Source: an uncultured Limnohabitans sp.
GTDB taxonomy: Bacteria > Pseudomonadota > Gammaproteobacteria > Burkholderiales > Burkholderiaceae_C
DNA length: 16,571 bases
Direction: 5' to 3'
NCBI GenBank assembly: GCA_937928195.1
Contig: CALEYZ010000069.1
Location: 1-16,571 of the forward strand
Below the pieces are notes generated by a model. It ran no database searches. It was not told where the DNA came from and worked only from the letters and a program-made list of their open reading frames with translations. The number at the start of each line of letters is the position of its first letter. Within the stretch, counting starts at the first letter, position 1. Of the stretch, positions 6,445-13,776 are shown piece after piece. The position numbers and the translations under genes are program-made.

Positions 6445-6717
6445 ATGAACAAGACAGAATTGATCGAGCACATTGCTAAGCAAGCAGACATTTCTAAGGC
6501 TGCTGCTGGCCGCGCATTGGAAGCCACTATCGGCGCCGTTCGCACCACTTTGAAAAAGGGCGGCACTGTTGCTCTGGTTGGTTTCGGTACATTCGCCGTT
6601 ACCAAGCGCGCTGCGCGCACTGGCCGCAATCCACGTACTGGTGCTGCCATCAAGATCAAATCTGCCAAGGTGCCTAAGTTCCGTCCAGGTAAGGCATTGA
6701 AAGACGCCTTGAATTAA
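6445..6717 (+). CDS. hupB: HU-family nucleoid DNA-binding protein
   Basis: HU bends and compacts DNA as a small dimer and influences replication, repair and transcription. The 90-residue protein is exactly family length, starting MNKTELIEHIAKQADISKA, with the dimerisation helices in the first half, the signature GFGTFAV (47-53), the DNA-binding beta-arm containing RAARTGRNPRTG (55-66) with the conserved intercalating Pro, and the C-terminal PKFRPGKALKDALN. The start is set by homology and by AAGG at 6433-6436. It is preceded by an elaborate leader and followed after 13 bases by tRNA-Val with no terminator between, so a joint transcript is likely. Next to ppiD, as in E. coli, though lon is not in the window. 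Confidence 0.97.
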   Translation: MNKTELIEHIAKQADISKAAAGRALEATIGAVRTTLKKGGTVALVGFGTFAVTKRAARTGRNPRTGAAIKIKSAKVPKFRPGKALKDALN

Positions 6718-6730
6718 TCTTTGATCAAGG

Positions 6731-6806
6731 GGGTGATTAGCTCAGTTGGTAGAGCGGCGCCCTTACAAGGCGTAGGTCGGCGGTTCGAGCCCGTCATCAC
6801 CCACCA
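6731..6806 (+). tRNA. tRNA-Val (UAC)
   Basis: A full cloverleaf of 76 bases with encoded CCA. The acceptor arm GGGTGAT (6731-6737) pairs with ATCACCC (6796-6802); the D-loop AGCTCAGTTGGTAGAGC and T-loop GGTTCGAGCC are canonical. The anticodon stem GCGCC/GGCGT encloses loop CTTACAA, giving anticodon TAC (UAC), valine. No promoter fits in the 13 bases after hupB, so it is probably processed from the hupB transcript. Confidence 0.98.
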
Positions 6807-6816
6807 CCCCTCAAGC

Positions 6817-6850
6817 AAAGGCGAACAAATTGTTCGCCTTTTGTCTTTCA
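6817..6850 (+). terminator. Intrinsic terminator after tRNA-Val
   Basis: AAAGGCGAACA (6817-6827) pairs perfectly with TGTTCGCCTTT (6831-6841) around an AAT loop, followed by a T-rich tail (TGTCTTTC). It closes the hupB-tRNA-Val unit and should insulate ppiD, which begins 45 bases further on. Confidence 0.9.
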
Positions 6851-6886
6851 AGACTTTGACCGCGAAACTTTACTGAGAGTTCTCAC

Positions 6887-8830
6887 ATGTTTGATTTTGT
6901 CCGTAACAACACCAAGATCATGATGGGCTTGTTGTTCCTGCTCATCATTCCATCCTTTGTGATGTTTGGCATTGAAGGCTACAGCCGCTTCAATGACAAA
7001 GGCGTCGTGGTGGCCAAAGTCAATGGCAACAAAATTGTGCAAGGCGAATGGGATGCTGCTCACAAACGCGAAGTTGATCGTATTCGCGCGTCGATGCCTA
7101 ACATTGATGTCAAAGTGTTTGACACGCCAGAGGCCAAATACGCCACCTTAGAGCGGTTGGTACGCGAACAAGTGATTGCAGCTGCCGCTCAAAAATTGCA
7201 ACTGGTCGCCAGCGACACGCGCCTGGCCCGCGAGTTACAACAAAGTCCATCGATTGCAGCCTTGCGCGGCCCTGATGGCAAACTCGATATGGAGCGCTAC
7301 AAGCAATTGGCCGCGTCGCAAGGTATGACGCCCGAAATGTTTGAGTTGCAAGTGCGCTCTGATTTGTCGAGCCGACAAGTGATTCAAGGTGTTCAAGCGT
7401 CTGCCTATGCCACGTCAACGCAAACTCAAACAGCCCTGAATGCGTTCATGCAACGCCGTGAAGTCCAAATTTTGAATTTTCCTGCGGCTGATTTTCTTGG
7501 CAAAGTCAGTATCAATGATGCGGAATTGCAGGCTTACTACGACAAAAACACAGCCAAGTTTCAATCAGCTGAGTCTGCCGACATTGAATATTTGGTTTTG
7601 GATGCAGGCAGTGTGGGCCATCTGATCACCATCAATGAGCAAGATCTCAAAACTTACTACGAACAAAACTTGCAACGCTTGTCCAGCAAGGAAGAGCGCC
7701 GAGCCAGCCATATTCTGATCACCGCTTCCAAAGATGCACCTGAAGCCGATAAAAAAGCAGCACGCGCCAAAGCGGAAGCCTTGCTGAAAGCGGTCAAAGC
7801 CAAACCCGCCAGTTTTGCTGATGTGGCACGTAAAAACTCCCAAGACCCTGGCTCAGCCGTCAAGGGAGGGGACCTCGATTTCTTTGGTCGCGGTGCCATG
7901 GTCAAAGCCTTCGAAGATGCGGCTTTCAGCATGAAGAAGTCAGACATCAGCGGTATTGTTGAGTCGGAGTTTGGTTTTCACATCATTCAATTGACGGACA
8001 TCAAGTCACCCAAAGCCCAAAGCTTTGAGTCCTTGCGTCCATCCCTTGAAGCCGACTTGAAAAAGCAACAAGCTCAACGCAAATACGCAGAATTGGCAGA
8101 AACATTTTCCAACATGGTGTATGAGCAATCAGACAGCCTCAAGCCTGTTGCGGACAAGCTCAAACTGACCATTCAAAAGGCTTCACAAGTGGGGCGCAAT
8201 GTGGCACCTCAAGCAGCACAAGCTAAAAATCTGCTCAGCCATCCTGGATTGTTGCAGGCCTTGTTCAGTGAAGCTTCTTTACAGAAGCAGAGAAACACAG
8301 AAGCCATTGAAGTTGCACCCAATACATTGGTGGCCGCGCGTGTCGTGAAATACCATCCAGCAGCCAGCTTACCCTTCGCCGATGTCAAAGACATTGTGAA
8401 GCGCAGCGTGACACAAGAGAAGGCTGCTGCTCTAGCGAAAGCGCAGGGCGAGCAACGTTTGGCTGCACTCAAGAGCAATGCGGCGCCAGAAGGTCTGCCT
8501 AATGCCATTGTGTTGTCGAGAGAAAAGACTCAAAAGCAATTGCCACAAGTGGTTGATGCTGTTTTGAAAGCTGATCCTGCCAAATTGCCCTCAGCACAAG
8601 GCGTTGATTTGGGTGCGCAAGGTTATGCCGTCATCCGCGTCACCAAGGTCTTGCCGCCTGAATCTGACAACAAAGAATTGATGGTGCAAGCGCAGCAGCA
8701 ATTCACACAACTCTGGGGATCTGCTGAAACGCAAGCATATTTGGCACAACTCAAAGTCATGCTCAAAGCCGAAATCCTGGTTGCGAAACCTGTCCCTGAA
8801 AAAGCCAAATCAGAAGCCCAGGGGACCTGA
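6887..8830 (+). CDS. ppiD: Periplasmic folding chaperone / peptidyl-prolyl isomerase PpiD
   Basis: PpiD is an inner-membrane-anchored chaperone near the Sec translocon that helps newly exported proteins fold. The 647-residue protein (E. coli 623) has a short cytoplasmic start MFDFVRNNTK, a single membrane helix at about 12-30 (MMGLLFLLIIPSFVMFG), a SurA-like N-terminal chaperone domain, and a parvulin (PpiC) rotamase domain at about 271-367 beginning RASHILI and ending GFHIIQLTDI with the typical GGDLDFFGRGAMVKAFEDAAF core. A long helical C-terminal region follows. The start at 6887 has only a weak ribosome binding site (GAGAG) and no strong promoter was found after the upstream terminator; TTGACC at 6856-6861 is a possible -35. 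Position after hupB agrees with the conserved hupB-ppiD order. Confidence 0.95.
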   Translation: MFDFVRNNTKIMMGLLFLLIIPSFVMFGIEGYSRFNDKGVVVAKVNGNKIVQGEWDAAHKREVDRIRASMPNIDVKVFDTPEAKYATLERLVREQVIAAAAQKLQLVASDTRLARELQQSPSIAALRGPDGKLDMERYKQLAASQGMTPEMFELQVRSDLSSRQVIQGVQASAYATSTQTQTALNAFMQRREVQILNFPAADFLGKVSINDAELQAYYDKNTAKFQSAESADIEYLVLDAGSVGHLITINEQDLKTYYEQNLQRLSSKEERRASHILITASKDAPEADKKAARAKAEALLKAVKAKPASFADVARKNSQDPGSAVKGGDLDFFGRGAMVKAFEDAAFSMKKSDISGIVESEFGFHIIQLTDIKSPKAQSFESLRPSLEADLKKQQAQRKYAELAETFSNMVYEQSDSLKPVADKLKLTIQKASQVGRNVAPQAAQAKNLLSHPGLLQALFSEASLQKQRNTEAIEVAPNTLVAARVVKYHPAASLPFADVKDIVKRSVTQEKAAALAKAQGEQRLAALKSNAAPEGLPNAIVLSREKTQKQLPQVVDAVLKADPAKLPSAQGVDLGAQGYAVIRVTKVLPPESDNKELMVQAQQQFTQLWGSAETQAYLAQLKVMLKAEILVAKPVPEKAKSEAQGT

Positions 8831-8848
8831 ATTTGAAATTCTTTCGGC

Positions 8849-8854
8849 TATAAT
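8849..8854 (+). promoter_or_regulatory. tRNA-His promoter (-10 element)
   Basis: A perfect TATAAT, preceded by GGC and followed by TCCGC, starts 18 bases after the ppiD stop. The transcript would begin near 8861, about five bases before the mature tRNA. The -35 is poor (CTGAAT at 8827-8832, 16-base spacing, inside the ppiD end). Confidence 0.65.
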
Positions 8855-8865
8855 TCCGCTTCTAC

Positions 8866-8942
8866 GGTGGCTGTAGCTCAGTTGGTAGAGTCCAGGATTG
8901 TGATTCCTGTTGTCGTGGGTTCGAGCCCCATCAGCCACCCCA
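8866..8942 (+). tRNA. tRNA-His (GUG)
   Basis: A cloverleaf with encoded CCA and the histidine-specific extra G at -1 (8866) opposite C73 (8939). Acceptor GTGGCTG (8867-8873) pairs perfectly with CAGCCAC (8932-8938); anticodon stem CAGGA/TCCTG encloses loop TTGTGAT, giving GTG. The D and T loops are canonical. Confidence 0.98.
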
Positions 8943-8949
8943 AAAATTT

Positions 8950-8986
8950 AAAGGCTTGCAAGTTTTCTTGCAGGCCTTTTTCTTTT
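8950..8986 (+). terminator. Intrinsic terminator after tRNA-His
   Basis: AAAGGCTTGCAAG (8950-8962) pairs with CTTGCAGGCCTTT (8967-8979), 13 bp with one G-U, around a TTTT loop, and is followed by a T-rich tail (TTCTTTT). It ends the tRNA-His transcript before the peptidase gene. Confidence 0.92.
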
Positions 8987-9042
8987 AAAAATCCTTTTTC
9001 TACAAAATGAACGATGCCGATAGGCATAACAAGGAGAACTGC

Positions 9043-11115
9043 ATGTCGCGCACAAGCAATAAACAATTGACGGTCGAGTTGATGTGGCAACTGCAGCGTC
9101 TCGGCGCACCCAGCATCAGCCCCGATGGCGCGCAAGCCGTCTGCGCAGTGGCGCAGCCTTCGGTCAAAGAAAACAACATTCAAAGTGCCATTTGGTTGTT
9201 GTCGACCTTGGGTGGCCAACCCCGACAGTTGACCCAGTGTGGTGACAAAGACGGACGTCCGCAGTTTTCACCCAAGGGTGATTGGATTGCGTTTGTGGCC
9301 AAGCGTGAACAAAATGGCAAGAAGGACCAGGAGCCCCAGCTCTACCTCATTCCACCCGACGGTGGCGAGGCAAGACGTGCTGGCGAAGTGCCGACAGGGG
9401 TGCTCGATTTCAAATGGTTTCCAGATGGCAAGCGCATTGCCTTCGTCACATGGGTGTGGCCGACGTTGAAGGGTGTGCAAGCACAAGCTGAAAAACTCAA
9501 AGCAGTGGCTGCCGTCAAAGACACAGCCTTTGCCACCGAAGATGCCATCTACAGGCACTGGGATCACAACCTGCCCATGAACCGGGTGCCACATTTGTGC
9601 GTCATGGAACTGGCCAATGGTCGGGTGCAAGATTTGATGGAAGGCACTGATTTTGAATTGCAGCGACGGGAGACTGGTGCCAACGATTTCGCCATTGCGC
9701 CCAACGGGCAAAGCATTTGTTTTGTGCACGATCCGGATCGCGGTCAAAACCCAGCGCCTCGCATGGCCCTGGCTGAAATTCAATTGCGGGGGGTGAAAGT
9801 TCAAGCCATTCGCAACTTGCTCAATGACCGTGCCTGGGATTTTTCTGCCCCAGCTTACAGCGCCGATGGCAAGCAGTTGGCCTTCTTGGCATCGCACCAG
9901 CAAATCAGCAACACACAACCCAATCGCTTGGCATGCATCACCCTGCAAGGTGCCGCAGCAAGCAAGCAGCGCACACCCCCTTGGAAAACACTCAGTGACA
10001 CATGGGATCGTGAACCCCAAGCACCTTTGATGTGGAGTGACGATGGCAGCGCCTTGCTCTGCAAAGCGGAAGACCAAGGCCGTCAACATGTGTGGCGCTT
10101 TGATTTGGAAAGTTGCAATGCCACGAAGGTGGTTGAAGGCGGCACCGTGCATGCCTTTGACATGGCGGCAGGACGCTTGGTGAGCTTAAGCGACAGGGCG
10201 GTTCATCCGGGGCGCATCCATGTCCAGGGCGTGGACGATGCCGGCCATGCGTCAATGCCTGAGCTTACCCGCATGGAATCCTTCAACGACGAACTTTTGC
10301 AAGGTGTTGATTTGGGGGCCACTGAAGAACATTGGTTCAAGGGTGCGAAGGGCGATGACGTGCAGGTCTGGCTGCACTTTCCGCCTGGCTTCAAGAAAAA
10401 TCAAAAGTATCCTTTGTTGCACACCATTCATGGCGGCCCTCACACAGGCCCCGGTGACATTTGGCACTGGCGCTGGAACTACCATGTGTTTGCAGCGCAA
10501 GGGTATGTGGTGGCCAATGTGAACTACCACGGCTCCTCTGGTTTTGGTCTGAAATTTTTGGAGTCCATCAGTCACCGCTGGGGCCAACTTGAATTGCAGG
10601 ACATGGAGGCGTGCACCGATTGGCTGCGCAAGAAACCATGGATTGCCAAAGAGCGCGTGTTTGCCACAGGTGGCAGCTACGGCGGCTACATGGTGGCCTG
10701 GATGAATGCGCACGTCAAACCCGGTCGGTACCAAGCCTATGTTTGCCATGCCGGTTGTTTTGACTGGGTGGGCATGTTCTCAGACGATGCCTACGGATGG
10801 CACCCCCAAGAGTTGGGCGCCTCGTATTGGGACAACATGAAAAAGATCCATGCGCAAAGCCCGCATGCGTTTGCAGCCACCATGAAAACGCCTACCTTGG
10901 TGATTCATGGTGCCAAAGATTACCGCGTACCCGATGCGCAAGGCTTGGCTTACTACAACACCCTCAAGGCCAAGGGCGTCGATGCACGCTTGCTGTGGTA
11001 CCCGGACGAGAACCATTGGATTTTGAAGCCCGCCAACAACGTGATCTGGTACCACGAGTTCTTCAATTGGATTCGGCGCTACGACCCTGCTTTTCAAAAG
11101 AAAAAGCAGGGCTAA
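9043..11115 (+). CDS. S9 family (prolyl oligopeptidase / acylaminoacyl-peptidase-like) serine peptidase
   Basis: A 690-residue peptidase that probably trims short peptides in the cytoplasm; no signal peptide is visible. The N-terminal two-thirds contain repeated WD40/beta-propeller-like strands (for example PQFSPKGDWIAFVAK, FKWFPDGKRIAFVT, PAYSADGKQLAFLA) that gate substrate entry. The C-terminal alpha/beta hydrolase domain (about 440-690) has the nucleophile Ser545 in GGSYGGYM, Asp626 in HGAKDYRVPD and His658 in YPDENHWIL, a complete catalytic triad in the S9C-like arrangement. ATG 9043 is chosen because AAGGAG lies six bases upstream; an in-frame ATG at 9007 has no such site. It contains PPD, PPW and PPG motifs that may make its translation EF-P-sensitive. 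Its neighbours give no functional clue. Confidence 0.92.
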   Translation: MSRTSNKQLTVELMWQLQRLGAPSISPDGAQAVCAVAQPSVKENNIQSAIWLLSTLGGQPRQLTQCGDKDGRPQFSPKGDWIAFVAKREQNGKKDQEPQLYLIPPDGGEARRAGEVPTGVLDFKWFPDGKRIAFVTWVWPTLKGVQAQAEKLKAVAAVKDTAFATEDAIYRHWDHNLPMNRVPHLCVMELANGRVQDLMEGTDFELQRRETGANDFAIAPNGQSICFVHDPDRGQNPAPRMALAEIQLRGVKVQAIRNLLNDRAWDFSAPAYSADGKQLAFLASHQQISNTQPNRLACITLQGAAASKQRTPPWKTLSDTWDREPQAPLMWSDDGSALLCKAEDQGRQHVWRFDLESCNATKVVEGGTVHAFDMAAGRLVSLSDRAVHPGRIHVQGVDDAGHASMPELTRMESFNDELLQGVDLGATEEHWFKGAKGDDVQVWLHFPPGFKKNQKYPLLHTIHGGPHTGPGDIWHWRWNYHVFAAQGYVVANVNYHGSSGFGLKFLESISHRWGQLELQDMEACTDWLRKKPWIAKERVFATGGSYGGYMVAWMNAHVKPGRYQAYVCHAGCFDWVGMFSDDAYGWHPQELGASYWDNMKKIHAQSPHAFAATMKTPTLVIHGAKDYRVPDAQGLAYYNTLKAKGVDARLLWYPDENHWILKPANNVIWYHEFFNWIRRYDPAFQKKKQG
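11085..11111. repeat. Perfect 10-bp hairpin at the 3' end of the peptidase gene
   Basis: CCCTGCTTTT (11085-11094) and AAAAGCAGGG (11102-11111) form a perfect stem with a seven-base loop. It overlaps the last codons of the S9 gene and lies between two convergent genes whose stops are 30 bases apart. Neither side has a following T tract, so it is not a classic intrinsic terminator. Confidence 0.6.
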
Positions 11116-11145
11116 GCTGCATCAAAGTGAGGGTTGAGCTGGGCT

Positions 11146-12120
11146 TCAGTTGACCATCACCAACTTGCCCATCACACCGCGTGAACCCATGTGGGCATAT
11201 GCGGCCTTCAGCTCACTCATGGGCATGGTGCGGTCAATCACGGGTTTGACTTTGCCTTGCGCATACCACTGCGCCAATTCGGCCATCATGGCCGCATTGG
11301 CTTTGGGTTCACGACGTGCAAAGTCGCCCCAGAACACACCCACAATCGATGCACCTTTGAGCAAGGCCAGGTTGAAGGGCAGGGCTGGAATGGGACCCGC
11401 CGCAAAGCCCACCACCAAATAGCGACCACGCCACGCAATGGAGCGGAAAGCCGGCTCTGCAAAATCACCACCGACAGGGTCGTAAATGACATCGGGGCCT
11501 TTGCCTTCGGTGAGTGTTTTCAAAACCTCACGCATGTTTTGCGTGGTGTAGTTGATGGTTTCATCGGCACCCAAGGACTTGCACAGTGCACATTTTTCAT
11601 CGGTAGACGCTGCCGCAATGACGCGAGCGCCCGCTGCTTTTGCAATTTGAATGGCCGCCGTGCCCACACCGCCAGCAGCGCCCAGCACCAAGACGGTTTC
11701 GCCTGCTTTGAGGGCCGCACGATCAATGAGTGCATGGTGTGAGGTGGCGTAGATCATGATGAAGGCTGCAGCATCCACTGCAGGAAAGCCAGCGGGCAAG
11801 GGCATGCACAATTTGGCGGGAGCCAGTGTGTGCGTGCCAAAACCGCCCGTGCCTGAAAGGCATGCCACCGACTGGCCCACTTGGAGATGCGTGACGCCTT
11901 CGCCGACCGCTTCAATCACGCCAGCGTATTCCGAGCCTGGCACAAAAGGCAGGTCGGGTTTCATTTGGTATTTGTTTTGAACAATCAGCAAGTCGGGAAA
12001 GTTCAGACTGGCCGCTTCGATGCGGATCAAAACTTGACCGGCTTGAGGGACAGGCGTGGGCACCTCTTTCCAGGTTAAAGCCTCAACGCCTACGGGGTTT
12101 TCACAGAGCCAAGCGTGCAC
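11146..12120 (-). CDS. NADPH:quinone oxidoreductase-like MDR-family dehydrogenase
   Basis: A 324-residue medium-chain dehydrogenase/reductase of the zinc-free quinone oxidoreductase type, expected to use NADPH to reduce quinones or other enone-like substrates. Visible: the GroES-like N-terminal half with SLNFPDLLI and LPFVPGSEYAGVI (about 58-70), and the Rossmann motif LGAAGGVGTAAIQIAK (about 146-161), followed by a region typical of QOR/crotonyl-CoA-like members (DPVGGDFAEPAFRSIAWRGRYLVVGFAAG). The catalytic zinc cysteines of alcohol dehydrogenases are absent. GTG 12120 is chosen because GAGGAG lies about seven bases upstream; a TTG at 12135 would place the start on that site. The gene is divergent from surE and convergent with the S9 peptidase. 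The true substrate cannot be told from sequence. Confidence 0.87.
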   Translation of the reverse strand: MHAWLCENPVGVEALTWKEVPTPVPQAGQVLIRIEAASLNFPDLLIVQNKYQMKPDLPFVPGSEYAGVIEAVGEGVTHLQVGQSVACLSGTGGFGTHTLAPAKLCMPLPAGFPAVDAAAFIMIYATSHHALIDRAALKAGETVLVLGAAGGVGTAAIQIAKAAGARVIAAASTDEKCALCKSLGADETINYTTQNMREVLKTLTEGKGPDVIYDPVGGDFAEPAFRSIAWRGRYLVVGFAAGPIPALPFNLALLKGASIVGVFWGDFARREPKANAAMMAELAQWYAQGKVKPVIDRTMPMSELKAAYAHMGSRGVMGKLVMVN

Positions 12121-12136
12121 AGAAATTCTCCTCAAA

Positions 12137-12159
12137 ATTCACACAATTCCGTGAATATA
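12137..12159 (-). promoter_or_regulatory. Possible promoter/operator of the quinone-oxidoreductase-like gene
   Basis: Read on the minus strand, TATATT at 12159-12154 is a -10-like hexamer, giving a start near 12147 and a leader of about 27 bases. ATTCAC-N8-GTGAAT (12137-12156) is a 6-bp-arm dyad covering that start site and overlapping the -10, a place where a repressor would block transcription. No good -35 is visible. Confidence 0.4.
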
Positions 12160-12197
12160 AAGGCCATGGTGGCCATCGGGATGTCTCGGTAGCGACC

Positions 12198-12203
12198 TAC
12201 AAT
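12198..12203 (+). promoter_or_regulatory. Probable surE operon -10 element
   Basis: TACAAT (five of six matches to TATAAT) lies 19 bases before the surE ATG; transcription would begin near 12210. The -35 position 17 bases upstream (12175-12180) is not a recognisable hexamer. A GGCCA-TGG-TGGCC dyad (12162-12174) lies between this element and the divergent promoter. Confidence 0.45.
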
Positions 12204-12222
12204 TGAGGCTTAGGATCCAGCC

Positions 12223-12987
12223 ATGAAAATTCTCATTTCCAACGACGACGGTTACCGTGCTGAAGGCATTGTGGCGCTTTACCACGCCCTCAAGCAAGTG
12301 GCCGATGTGGAGGTGGTGGCGCCTGAGCACAACAACAGCGCCAAGTCCAATGCGCTGACCTTGCATTCGCCCCTGTATGTGCGCCAAGGTGAAAACGGTT
12401 TTCGGTATGTCAACGGCACGCCTGCCGATTGTGTGCACATCGCTTTGACGGGCTTGCTGGGCTATCGCCCCGACTTGGTCGTGTCAGGCATCAACAACGG
12501 CGCCAACATGGGCGACGACACTTTGTATTCCGGAACCGTGGGTGCCGCCATGGAAGGCTACTTGTTTGGCATTCCTGCTCTGGCCTTTTCGCAAACTGAG
12601 AAAGGCTGGGCACATTTGGACCAAGCAGCCGAGTTCGCCAAAAACATGGTGGCGCAATTTGAAGCCGCACAACTCATTGGCCCATCGCCTTGGTTGTTGA
12701 ATGTGAACATCCCCAATGCGTCGGCGCAATGGAAAAACGCCAAATTGTGTCGTTTAGGCAGGCGCCATGCGGCAGAGCCCGTCATCACGCAACTCAGCCC
12801 GCGCGGTGAAACCATGTACTGGATTGGCAATGCAGGCGAGGCCAGAGACGATGGCGAAGGAACTGATTTTCATGCAGCCAAAAATGGCCATGTCACCATC
12901 ACGCCCTTGAAGGTCGACTTGACCGACCACGACAATGCGGGCCAATGGGCGCAAAATTTGGCCAAGCTGAAAGTGTGGGGCGCTTGA
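12223..12987 (+). CDS. surE: 5'/3'-nucleotidase SurE
   Basis: SurE is a metal-dependent nucleoside monophosphatase and exopolyphosphatase linked to stationary-phase and stress survival. The 254-residue protein starts MKILISNDDG, with the metal ligands Asp8 and Asp9, Ser39 in APEHNNSAKSNALT and Asn91 in VVSGINNGANMGDDTLYSGTVGAAMEG, all characteristic of the family; length is normal (about 250). It opens the surE-pcm-nlpD block, with its TGA overlapping the pcm ATG by one base (TGATG), implying translational coupling. ATG 12223 is fixed by the family N-terminus; GGATCC upstream is a weak ribosome binding site. Confidence 0.97.
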   Translation: MKILISNDDGYRAEGIVALYHALKQVADVEVVAPEHNNSAKSNALTLHSPLYVRQGENGFRYVNGTPADCVHIALTGLLGYRPDLVVSGINNGANMGDDTLYSGTVGAAMEGYLFGIPALAFSQTEKGWAHLDQAAEFAKNMVAQFEAAQLIGPSPWLLNVNIPNASAQWKNAKLCRLGRRHAAEPVITQLSPRGETMYWIGNAGEARDDGEGTDFHAAKNGHVTITPLKVDLTDHDNAGQWAQNLAKLKVWGA

Positions 12988-13766
12988 TGGCACAACGACC
13001 TGGGTTTCCGCTCAAGTTGGACAAGGCCACGCCTGCGCCGCGCACGCTGAAAGCTGGTGCGACGCTCAAACCGGCCGGCGTCAATGCAGCGGTCAATCCA
13101 CCGGTTCCCGTTCAAAGTTTGGGCATGGATTCCAGTGCGGTGCGACAAAGAATGGTGCAAAAACTGGCAGCGCAAGGCCTTCAAGATTCAATGGTCTTAC
13201 AGGCCATGGGCACTGTTGAAAGGCATCGTTTTGTCGAGAGCGCCTTGGTGGCACAGGCCTATGAAGACACCAGCTTGCCGATCGGTTTGGGGCAAACCAT
13301 CTCCAAGCCCAATGTGGTGGCGCGCATGATTGAATTGTTGCGCGAAGGTGCTACGGGGAAACTGGGCCGCGTCTTGGAAATTGGCACAGGTTGCGGTTAT
13401 CAAGCCGCTGTCTTGAGCCACATTGCCACCGAGGTCTACAGCATTGAGCGATTGAAGGGCTTGCATGAAAAGGCCCGTGCCAATTTGCGCCATTTCCGAT
13501 TGGCCAATGTGCATTTGCTGTTTGGTGATGGCATGCTGGGTTACCCCAAAGGTGCACCCTATGCCGCCATCATTTCAGCAGCCGGCGGAGAGTCGGTCCC
13601 GCAAGCATGGCTTGAGCAGTTGGCAGTCGGAGGACGCTTGGTGGCGCCGACCGTCACCGCCAGTGGCCAGCAAGCATTGATGGTGATTGATAAAACCCCC
13701 CAAGGCTTTCAGCAAAATGTGTTGGAAGCGGTTCACTTTGTCCCTCTAAAATCGGGTGTCTCCTGA
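12987..13766 (+). CDS. pcm: Protein-L-isoaspartate O-methyltransferase
   Basis: Pcm uses S-adenosylmethionine to methylate isoaspartyl residues formed by protein ageing, starting their repair. The 259-residue protein has a conserved catalytic part from about residue 47 (MDSSAVRQRMVQKL), containing AYEDTSLPIGLGQTISKP (about 89-106) and SAM motif I VLEIGTGCGYQAAVL (129-143). The first 46 residues are a Pro/Ala/Lys-rich extension absent from E. coli Pcm (208 residues); ATG 13125 would give the core-length protein. The longer start is preferred because it overlaps the surE stop as TGATG. It ends 10 bases before nlpD, whose ribosome binding site overlaps the pcm stop. Confidence 0.95.
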   Translation: MAQRPGFPLKLDKATPAPRTLKAGATLKPAGVNAAVNPPVPVQSLGMDSSAVRQRMVQKLAAQGLQDSMVLQAMGTVERHRFVESALVAQAYEDTSLPIGLGQTISKPNVVARMIELLREGATGKLGRVLEIGTGCGYQAAVLSHIATEVYSIERLKGLHEKARANLRHFRLANVHLLFGDGMLGYPKGAPYAAIISAAGGESVPQAWLEQLAVGGRLVAPTVTASGQQALMVIDKTPQGFQQNVLEAVHFVPLKSGVS

Positions 13767-13776
13767 AGGATTTCGA

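Noticed and set aside
9268..10152. 294-codon open frame antisense to the S9 peptidase
   Set aside because: It lies wholly inside a convincing gene, its translation is rich in His/Cys/Trp with no recognisable domain, and it has no ribosome binding site; a typical shadow frame.
12162..12174. GGCCA-TGG-TGGCC dyad between the oxidoreductase gene and surE
   Set aside because: Only five-base arms; noted with the promoter entry, but too short to claim as an operator by itself.
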